A stretch of 64,000 nucleotides of DNA from Tulasnella sp. 424 (Eukaryota > Basidiomycota > Agaricomycetes > Cantharellales > Tulasnellaceae): positions 62,001 through 126,000 of the forward strand of contig WSUB01000080.1 in assembly GCA_019633425.1 (NCBI GenBank), in the 5' to 3' direction. Under the pieces are notes generated by a model that was not told where the DNA came from, searched no databases, and was given only the letters and a program-made list of their open reading frames with translations. Positions 55,675-64,000 of the stretch are shown one piece after another. Within the stretch, counting starts at the first letter, position 1; each line of letters starts with the position of its first letter. The translations under genes were made by a program, and so were the position numbers.

Positions 55675-57795
55675 ATGACCAACTCGGAGCCTGAGTCGGC
55701 GAATCGAGACGTCAGCGATAATGAATCGCAAAACGGACCAGCCACGGGTGATGATGGCCCTGACTTGGAATTCCTGCTTGAAATCGGCGGCGAGATCTGT
55801 AGAGCATCACGCTATGTTTGGAACAACATTGGTTCAAATTGGAATCATGCCAAGGGTGTGCTCCGGGGTGAAAACCCAGAACTGCAAGCTGACCAAGATG
55901 AGTCGGACTCGACATATGAGGAAGATCCATCCTATACGCCAGTCTATAGGGTTCGAAATCTTGTGAAATGGTAATCTAGACCTCTTGCATTGCGCGCTCA
56001 CAGGTCATTAACCATACACTGTTGCATCTTACCGTTTGGTAATCAGGGGAGCGGTGTGGGTTGAAAATGACGGCGCAACTGAAGCGTCGGTGAAACATCC
56101 GGTATTGGACAAAATATACAAATGGTGAACCGAATACACAATTCTGTTCTTTAGCATACTGATCTTCAGTTCTTTAGGCTGAGCAGAAAAGAATCGCTCA
56201 GAGACAGCCCCGAACCAAGCCTCGAGCCGGAGCCAATATCCATAATTACAGACAAACCCGCCATCACATACCACATGGGCCTTCTCGACCTACCATACGA
56301 GCTCCTTGCAGGAATTATTCAACTTGTACTGCAAGAAGATCCACATGTCAACATGACAATGTCGCACGTAAACAGCGCCCTACGCAGTCTCACACTCTCT
56401 GCCTCAAGTCTTTGGACCACCATCGACATCATGTTTCCCAACGAGCGTATACAGGCTCACCTGGAACGATCTGGATCATCTCTACTCCAAGTCCGAGCAT
56501 CCCTTGTTTTCCTGACGACAGGAAGCGCTCACGCAATGCGCAAGTTAGACTCATTCAAAGATATGATCAAACCTCATGCAGCCCGAATAGCATCTCTCGA
56601 AATGCGATATGCAAACGCCGCTTGGAACTATACAGCCTTAGCTCGCTTCCTCGAGCTTGGGCCATTCTCCAGCTTGGACGAATTCGAATATGGGCTTTTG
56701 CTCCACCAGCCCTTTCCGACGGCTACACAATTTCGATTCAACTGTAAACCGAAGAGAATTCGCCTGGAAGGATTGCCAATCAGCACGTTCCTCCCAATCT
56801 ACTCTGCCAGAGTCATCTCACTGAAGGTCACGGAGACCTGGGAGGGAGGATTTACACACTGGAGAGAAGCGTTACGAATGATGCCGTCCCTCCAAAATTT
56901 GGAACTGTCGGATTTCAACCTCAGAATTTTAGAGCTCTCGGAGTTCAATCCCGGTGGACCTGTTAACAGTATCGATCCTATATCCCTTCCTCACCTCCAG
57001 ACCTTATCCCTCGTTCGCGTTCCCAGGGCGGTCTTAGGAGAACTCCTCAGCGCCCTCCAGACACCCAGTCTTGTCTCAGTAACCATCACCTTTCTGGAGC
57101 CCGACGGCTTGCATGAATATAACCCCATAGCCTATTGGACGAAACCCCAACCTACCCATGGGATGTCCGAAGTGGTACTCTTACCGTTCGTCTCCGCAAA
57201 CCCTCAACTCGAAGAATTGGACCTTCAGAACTGTTGCATGACGCCAGATATGTGGACGACGGTATTCTCACAACTACGCAATCTCAAGAAACTCCGCATA
57301 GCTTCGTCCGACGTGACTGGCGAAGCGCTAGCGAGCTTAGTGGTATCCCCAGGGAGTTCACCAGCCCTTCCATTCCTAACGCATATCACCCTTGACAATG
57401 AGTCTCTCGACAAGGAGTCGGACCTTTTCTTCCCCTTCATCGACGAGCTCATCACTACGAGGTGGAACTTGTTCCAACAGCAACAAGTTAACCGATTGAA
57501 CGGTCAAGCACAAATCGTACCGTTACAATCCGTGGTTCTGCGGGGATGGGATGAGTCCCACATTCCTCCGATTTACCGATCAACGGAATTGAATCGCCTT
57601 CGAGGATACATCGAGTACCTGCATTTGGAAACTTTCCAGATAAACAGTGACGATGATGGCGAAGCAACCGATGGGGAGTGGGAAACGCAGTCGGAAGGCT
57701 CGTGGGCCTCGGGGGACCAAGCTGTTGTGGATCTCGGCACTCGCGTGCATAGCTCAGAATGGGGTATGGAGCTGGCGGGAGTGGGCGAGAATTAG
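55675..57795 (+). CDS. F-box protein FBd2
   Basis: Three exons (55,675-55,970; 56,047-56,124; 56,178-57,795), frame intact. Paralogue of FBd1: DGPDLEFLLEIGGEICRAS, AVWVENDGATEASVKH, LLDLPYELLAGIIQLVLQED, VNSALRSLTLSASSLWTTID, then LPHLQTLSLVRVPRAVLGE, NPQLEELDLQNCCMTPDMW and ATDGEWETQSEGSWASGDQ. It carries a short extra repeat (LELSDFNLRILELSEFN) absent from FBd1. Confidence 0.82.
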
Positions 57796-58369
57796 GATAC
57801 GGCCACTCACCTTAATGTCTGGGACGACGGTGTGTTGGGACTAAGTCACGTAACGTTTGATCGGGAAGTGCAGGGCAGGGGCCGGGGTTAGCGGGCCGAG
57901 ACTGGAAACGCTCTGTTCGGTTATACCAAACAAACTCTTCTCGTTGAGCTACTTAAATGTACGGTAGCTTTAGCTTCATAGCTGTGGTTCGAACGCGGGT
58001 GTGAATGTGTTTAAAACACCAGTTTGAAGCTCTAAATCATTACGCACAACCTTATTAATTTACAAATACAACCAAAGGAACTAGAAATTGATATTGATTA
58101 TTTTCCTTCGGGTTTCTCGAAGTCTTTTCTCCGGCCTCTGCTCCTCTACACTCTGCCGACCCTCAGCTGCTACTATATACCTCAGCTCCAGGTACTCGTC
58201 CATCGTTCAGCAAGTCTCGCAAGGCCGGCCATCACTGAGAGTGTGGGTGGTTGTTCCTGAATTGAGCGGGGTTTTCGCTTTTTCGGATCGGTGACAGACG
58301 TCGGAGTTTCAAACGGAGCCGCCGCGTAACACCACCAGACCGACGCGCCTTCGCCTGAACCGGCAAACC
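57796..58369. other. Intergenic region; no gene seen
   Basis: FBd2 3' flank and upstream region of the kinase-like gene. Reading frames here are short and overlap on both strands. Confidence 0.4.
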
Positions 58370-59352
58370 ATGCAAGAACACTCAATTCCAACAACTCAAA
58401 TAGTATCCTCAAATCGCTCTGACTCTGCATACAAAGCAAGTGAGGTCGACGACTCTCTCAAAATTGAACTGAACGCAGTCCCAGTGTTTAAGGTGAGGCC
58501 GGCAGCTTCTTAAACTTCTTGGAACTGCAAGACATCTGGCAGGATTTTAACTGGGAACGATTGTTTGGAAACCTCAAGGAGGATCAAATTCAGGTGCAGA
58601 GGCAGGAATCCTGGTTCCAAATTGGGGGTCACGTATCCAAACAATACGGTCCGTTCTGCGACTGGGTGGAACGCCTCATCGAGGTCATCACTAGTTTCAC
58701 ACAGCTATCAACATGGGCAGTTCGCTTCAAAGGGCTAGGCAACACCTTGTTCCTGAACACACCGGGGTACGCGGATGGAGAGATCAGCACAGGGTTTGCG
58801 CGCGATCCCAACTGTGAACGGCTGCTCGATTTCGATCTCAGCAATCGGATTGGTTCAAGTTCAGGAGCGCCTCATTGGACGGGCACATTGCCATTCATGC
58901 CGATCGAACTGCTGAAACATCCCAACGCGGAACACCAACTAGGCTTCGATGTGGAGGCCCTGAGCTGGACGTTGCTGTGGATTGTACGCGTATACGCAAA
59001 CGGGAAAGAGGCACATGGTAAGAAGGAACATCCCTTGATGGGGTGGGTCTCCAACCGCTACGAGCTCGGGGTTATTGCAAACATCAAGGCAGCCTATCTG
59101 GAGCGGCCAAGGGGTTACACTACCGAATGGTACAGAGAGCTTGAGCCGGAAATAAAGAGCCTTGCGCACACACTAGACAAGATGCGGCGGGATCTCGTGG
59201 ATAAACGGCAAGAGGAAGACAATGACCTCCTCCTTCCAGAGAGCATCTACGGGGCGGCAGGCTTCGAAAAGATCAAAGCCTGGATGGCGGACAACCGATG
59301 GGACAAGCCGAGGGAATCTTGCCCATGCAATGCTCACTGTAATGAGACATGA
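58370..59352 (+). pseudogene. Truncated FunK1-type fungal protein kinase
   Basis: FunK1 kinases are a family expanded in mushrooms. An N-terminal piece (NWERLFGNLKEDQIQVQRQE) is joined directly to the C-lobe: LLDFDLSNRIGSS (the DFG-equivalent DFD), WTGTLPFMPIELLKHPN and GFDVEALSWTLLWIVRVYAN, with the usual end region. The N-lobe with the ATP loop and lysine, and the HRD-type catalytic loop, are missing. A first exon from 58,370 (MQEHSIPTTQIVSS) can be spliced with a GTGAGG donor at 58,440 in frame to 58,532. The remaining frame is open, so a short kinase-dead product is possible. Lies between FBd2 and FBd3. Confidence 0.7.
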
Positions 59353-60339
59353 ATAGCTACCTACTCCTCCGCGCTCAGTCTGTAGTACACGACACCTGTT
59401 GGTGTGCCAACAGGTTACAGTGAATTCCTATTCGTGTTTAGCAGGTCTTGCTGCGTGACGTTCGGAGGATAGCGTTATCCCGTATGCAGTGAATTATGTA
59501 TATAGTGGTTCGCGCATGTTTCTCTATATTTCCTCTCGGCTTCATCGTTCACCTTCCGATTATAGTTAATCAAACATACCGCAGTCTCGTTTGCTGAACC
59601 TCATCCATTGTGTCATACCACCCCCATACAATAGATGATTCGCCAGGTCACCCGACTCGGGGACCACCTCTTGGAGCCCACGACGTGTGCTAGAGCTGCT
59701 CGGTCAAAACCTACGAGTCTCTGGCAGGCTCGTTCAAGAACAGAACGCCCCCATGAAAACCTGTCAACCTTGGATGACAGCCTTTCGACCCATGTGATTT
59801 CCCAGAGATCCGATAGCTGCAGCACGCGTAACGAATCAACCTATGTGCTTAGGACAAACTACATCACAAGCAAAACCAATTTGCGAAGTCAACGGGAGCT
59901 GGAAGTATGTTTCCATCTGTCAAGAAACATGAAAGGTCGGTGGAAATTGAGGACAGACTTGCGGGCTTGAAGTTAACAGCGCCGGTATAGGCCACGATGG
60001 CTGCCTGCCCGCCAAGGCAGCGACGTTGGTTTTCGTATGTCAAGGCAAAAAGGCAGACTCCCCAGCCCTCCTCTCCAGAAGGCCGCACCCTTCGCTTCGC
60101 TCAGGGGTTTATAAGGGTCTGAGTTTCAACCTTTTAGCCATGATTAGCCGTTCTCCATTGAAAGCCTTGTAGAATGATATTAGGTCAGTTGTCTAATCTC
60201 ACGCGATCAGATTCCCTGCTAGCTCGCGAGAATCGGAGGATCACAGGATTAGCGACATTGCACTACTCGTACCAAAAGCAATCCCGCCGGCGCTCTCGGT
60301 GCTTTGGCTGAACTCATCGCCAAAGAGGGCCATCTGGCT
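59353..60339. other. Intergenic region; no gene seen
   Basis: A 111-codon plus-strand frame (59,635-59,970) shows no recognisable features and is opposed by a frame on the other strand. No gene is called. Confidence 0.4.
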
Positions 60340-60590
60340 CTTCATCCATCTCAGGACGGCAAATCGCTTCCCTCTGCGCCGTCTTCTAGGCTGCCCACCA
60401 CTCAGACGAAGATGTCTTATTCAAGCGTGACATACCGAGCTGGAATACAGAATAAATATGCGACAAGTCATTTACCTGCTCAGAACGAGGCGCAAAAAAA
60501 GCAGCAGGTAGGATACCTCGGCGTGTCTTGACAGTTTCTCTATGCTCGTGCGGAAGAAGTTTCGATGTTGGGTCGATGAACACTACTGAT
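60340..60590 (-). pseudogene. SH3-gene 3' relic
   Basis: The minus strand reads HRETVKTRRGILP, then an intron-like gap, then a block matching the last SH3 exon (CTCGGTATGTCACGCTTGAAT) and the A4-type 3' flank (CAGCCTAGAAGACGGCGCAGA). This is the end of a tandem-SH3 gene, far from the main array and inverted. Confidence 0.7.
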
Positions 60591-60629
60591 AGCTTTACCG
60601 CCACTCTCGTTGATGGTGTCGTCGAACGT

Positions 60630-60830
60630 GACAGTCCCAGTTATATCCAGCAAAACGGCCGACGCGGCGAGAAAGCGGTTTGTCCTTAGGCTCGGGGATG
60701 GCCGCATCCGGCCCGGGATCAAAACTCGGAAGCCCGCATGTCAAAGGGTCAGTATACGTACTGGAGCTAGACTCAAGAGCCACAGAAGGGGCATTACATA
60801 AATTAATTCGCCTTGGGAGCAAAGACGTTG
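60630..60830 (+). pseudogene. Dehydrogenase 3' relic 2 (degenerate)
   Basis: GGCCGACGCGGCGAG, AAGCGGTTTGTCC and GGATGGCCGCATCC align with the dehydrogenase 3' end and with relic 1; GGGGCATTACATAAATT aligns with its stop region. More decayed than relic 1. Confidence 0.65.
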
Positions 60831-60974
60831 AAAGTACTTTTCATATGCACGGCGTTTACGTACGGATCCACATTTAGCCACGCCAAACATTTCGAGGCCC
60901 TTTTATACACGGTTTTTGACCACCACCGCCCGTACACTACCTAACGAGCCTCTCATAACCCCGTCACATACCCG
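60831..60974 (+). promoter_or_regulatory. Promoter of F-box gene FBd3
   Basis: TTTTATACAC at about 60,901-60,910, 65-75 nt before the ATG, in the same context as in FBd1 and FBd2. Confidence 0.5.
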
Positions 60975-63181
60975 ATGGCCAAGTCGGAACCCGAATCCAT
61001 GGATCAAGGGATACCCGATGAGTTGCAAATTAAGCCGCCATTGGATGATGACGACGACAGCCCGGATTTGGCGTTCCTGCTCCAAATCGCCCGCGTAATC
61101 AGCAACGAAATGCCCTCTGTTTGGGACGACATTGGTCCGATTTGGACGTATACCACGGATGCGCTTGTAGATGATGACCCAGAAACACGGGACGAATACC
61201 GTTCGGACTCAGCGGATTGTCATGAAGAAGATCCATCTTATAAGCCAAACTACAGGGTTCGAGATGTTGTAGAATGGCAAGCCAAGTCTCTCGGTACTGC
61301 GTATTAGGCGGGTCAGCTAACCACGCATTCCTATATTTCTTTTCGGGGATCAGGGGGGCAATGTGGGTCGAAAACCAGCACGCGACTGAAGTGTCGGTGA
61401 AGGATGCGATATTAAACAAAATGTACAAATGGTGAGTTTAGAGAAGAAACCTTTGACTCTAAATATGCTGATCTTGCCTTTCTTTCAGGTTGAGCAAGAA
61501 CGATCAATCACCGCGCGGGAGCCCTGAACCGAGCCACGAATCGGAGGACATTTCCATCATGATGGACAAGCCCATCATCACGTACCGCGTCGGATTTCTA
61601 GGCCTTCCATATGAAATTCTTGCCGCAATCATTCAACTTGCACTGCAAGGCGATCCACACGTCGTTCTGGCAGCATCGCATGTGAACAGCGCCCTACGGA
61701 GCTTCACCCTTTCTGCGCCAAGTCTTTGGACTATAATCGACATCAACTTTCCCAGCGAACGTATCCATGCTCACCTGGAGCGCTCGGGATCGTACCTCCT
61801 TCAAATCCGAGCATCCCTCCTGTTACTCACCACGGACGTAGCCCAAGGAATTTCCAAGTTACAAGGTTTCCAAGCGATAATTCGACCTCATGCCGCCCGA
61901 ATAGCATCTCTAGAAATGAGATATACGAACGCCTGCTGGAGATCTATAGCACTACAAGGCTTTTCCGAGCTAGAAGCATCCAGTTTGGATGAGTTTGACC
62001 ACGGGTTTCTGATCCACACCCCGGTTCCAGCGAATGCAAAAGCCCGCTTCAATTGTAAACCGAGGAGGATCCGACTTGAAGGAGTGGCGATGAAGACGTT
62101 CAGCTCGATTTACTCCGAAAGGGTGATCTCCCTCAAAGTCACCGAGTGCTGGGAGATGGGATTATCCGGTTTGAGGGAAGCGTTGCTATTAATGCCGTCC
62201 CTCCAAAGTTTGGAGATATCGAATTTCCAGTTTCTTAGCCTTGTTTCAGACGATGAAGGCGAAGACGCTGGTTCCGAGACCGACATCTCCCTCCCTCACC
62301 TCCAAGCCATAACCCTCACTCGCGTTCCGAGAGAGGTGTTGATATACCTCTTCGGTGCCCTCCAGACACCCAACCTCGTCTCAGCAACCATCGCGTTCCT
62401 GGAGCCCAATAGTTTGCACGGATATCATTACTTGGCTCGACGTCCTTGGTTGAAAGCCCAACCTGCAAACGGGATGTCCGAGCTGGCGCTCTTACCGTTG
62501 GTCTCGGAAAATCCCCAACTCGAAGAACTCGACCTTCACAACTGTTGCATGACGCCGAACATGTGGACGGCCGTATTCGCGCAACTACCCAACCTCAAGA
62601 AACTTCGTATAGCGTCGTCTGACGTGACTAGCGAAGCCCTAGCGAGTTTAGCGGTACCCTCGGGTGGCTCACTACTTGCACTTCCGTGCTTAACACATAT
62701 CACCCTGGACAACGAGTCTCTCGACGAGGAGTCAGGCCTTTTCTTCCCTCTCATTGACCAGCTCATCACTTCAAGGCGGACCTTATTCCAACAACCGCAA
62801 GACGCCGACGGTCGTCAAACGCGAATCGCACCGTTAGAATCGGTGGTTCTGCGCGGATGGAACGAGTCCCACATTCCTCCAATCGACGAGTTGGCTCGCC
62901 TTCAAGGATACGTCGAACACCTTCACGTGGAGACAGTTCAGACACCAAGCGACGACGACGGTGAAGCAACTGACGGAGAATGGGAAACGCAGTCGGGAGG
63001 TTCATGGGCCTCGGGAGACCAGGCTGTTGTGGATCTCGGCACGAGTCTGCATACTTTTGAATGGGGCCTGGAATGGAACAATGATTGGGAGGTCGAGAGC
63101 GGCTCCAGTGACTGGGTCGACGACGACGACGACAACTCGTCGGCTCCGTCCGTATTGGACCAGATGGATGAAGACGAATGA
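60975..63181 (+). CDS. F-box protein FBd3
   Basis: Three exons (60,975-61,275; 61,354-61,431; 61,489-63,181). Paralogue of FBd1 and FBd2: DDSPDLAFLLQIARVISNE, AMWVENQHATEVSVKD, LGLPYEILAAIIQLALQGD, VNSALRSFTLSAPSLWTII, LPHLQAITLTRVPREVLIY, NPQLEELDLHNCCMTPNMW, and a longer acidic C-terminus (DWVDDDDDNSSAPSVLDQ). Intron 1 starts with GCAAGC where FBd1 and FBd2 have GTAAG or GTAATC, so it appears to be a GC-AG intron. Without it the frame would not reach exon 2. Confidence 0.82.
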
Positions 63182-63332
63182 GAACCTGGTCAAAGTCGAG
63201 TCTGTCATGTACATATCTCGAGTGATGCGTACGTCGCTGAAAGCGCGCCTACGGTCGAAGTAGTACCATGTTTCTGTCCGAATTCCATTCCGTCAAAACG
63301 TAGAGTAAAACATACTATTTACACTACCACAG

Positions 63333-64000
63333 TTACTGTGGCGGAGCTTCCACTACCAAATGAGCGTCTACAACACGGATCTGATCATCGTCATCCTCGA
63401 ATTTGAGTCGATACACTGGAGCGTTCTTTGATTGTCCGGGCACCTATGTAGGGATGGAACAGACAGGGACAGAGATAACGTCAGTCACGCGAAATGGTAT
63501 AGACGGGGCCAAGTGGTTGCACGCAAAGGTGCTCAGGCCAAAAAAGAGAGTTCTAAAAACAACTCACCCTCTGAGAATCCCTCGGACCCGAAACAACCAC
63601 CGCATTGTAAAAACAGCTCGTATCTGGGTACTGCGCCAATACGCTCCTCCCCGATGGGAATTCATCGTACGAATTCAAATGGCTTGGACTATCGGGTGTT
63701 GCCGCTGGGTCCGGTAAAGGTAATAGATTCTTGACGGTCGTTTTGTAGACCTTTCCTGGTTCGCCTGGTTTTCGGTCCTCTTGGTCTTCATCCTCTACTT
63801 CGTACCTGGTAGAGATTTTAGGGGAGTAAGTTTAGTCACCGCGAAAGTGTTGCCGAACGACGAGGAGGGGCGTTGAATGGGGATGTAAAGTTCGCTTTAC
63901 CCCCCCACCCCCGGACACTTACTTGTTCCGATCCCCTCCAATACATTTCTTCACCGTAACCAAGATCCAACTCGTCTCGACATCCCCATCCGCGCCCTCC
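63333..64000 (-). CDS. SGF29: SAGA-associated factor 29, C-terminal part
   Basis: Chromatin reader of the SAGA histone-acetyltransferase complex; its tandem Tudor domain binds methylated H3K4. Three exons are in the window (63,924-64,000 partial; 63,568-63,805; 63,333-63,443), joined in frame. They read TSWILVTVKKCIGGDRNKYE (first Tudor start), VEDEDQEDRKPG, TTVKNLLPLPDP, FPSGRSVLAQYPDTSCFYNA (second Tudor with the YPDTxxFY motif), VVVSGPRDSQR and YRLKFEDDDDQIRVVDAHLV, ending VVEAPPQ. The N-terminal part lies beyond the window. Confidence 0.88.

Noticed and set aside
59635..59970. 111-codon plus-strand frame
   Set aside because: No recognisable motif, no intron support, low-complexity composition and an overlapping minus-strand frame.
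1..64000. tRNA genes, rRNA, CRISPR arrays
   Set aside because: None was recognised by eye; CRISPR is not expected in a fungal genome. A tRNAscan run would settle the tRNA question.

Overview
The window looks like a stretch of an Agaricomycete (basidiomycete) nuclear genome. Genes are dense and split by many short introns (about 40-90 nt). Recognisable fungal housekeeping genes (YSH1, THI6, inositol monophosphatase, a TAPT1-family membrane protein, SGF29, Hsp20) sit among expanded F-box families and a remnant of the mushroom-type FunK1 kinase family. All calls come from reading translations, splice junctions and internal repeats; no database search was run.

Layout. (1) 1-1,552: 3' part of an eIF4G-type gene with an eIF4E-binding motif and a MIF4G domain. 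(2) 1,914-3,313: a coiled-coil gene (G1). (3) 3,300-16,660: four tandem paralogues, here A1-A4. Each has a short helical N-terminus, a coiled coil, a Pro-rich middle and two SH3 domains. Each is followed by the 3' end of a convergent F-box gene; only the last F-box gene is complete. (4) 16,662-22,926: three F-box genes on the minus strand. (5) 22,709-27,441: a block holding the 5' part of the third F-box gene and a chimera of eIF4G N-terminal sequence with a C-terminal SH3 domain. (6) 27,445-40,800: conserved genes: Hsp20 with heat-shock elements, an unknown protein, inositol monophosphatase, a small unknown, YSH1 and TAPT1. (7) 41,040-45,421: an inverted and circularly permuted copy of block 5. 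(8) 45,591-48,451: two more coiled-coil genes related to G1. (9) 48,729-52,841: THI6 and a short-chain dehydrogenase, divergently transcribed. (10) 53,042-63,181: three tandem F-box genes of a second family, with copied 3' ends of the dehydrogenase, a truncated FunK1 kinase and an SH3-gene relic. (11) 63,333-64,000: 3' part of SGF29.

How it hangs together. The accessory part is built from a few recurring modules: a short helical/coiled-coil module, an SH3 exon cassette with fixed intron phases, the eIF4G N-terminus, and F-box genes. These were shuffled by tandem block duplication, by an apparent circular intermediate, and by partial copies that left relics. The most notable object is the eIF4G-SH3 chimera: it keeps the eIF4E-docking motif, has no MIF4G domain, and ends in the same type of SH3 domain found in tandem in A1-A4. 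Any function in translation control or scaffolding is inference.
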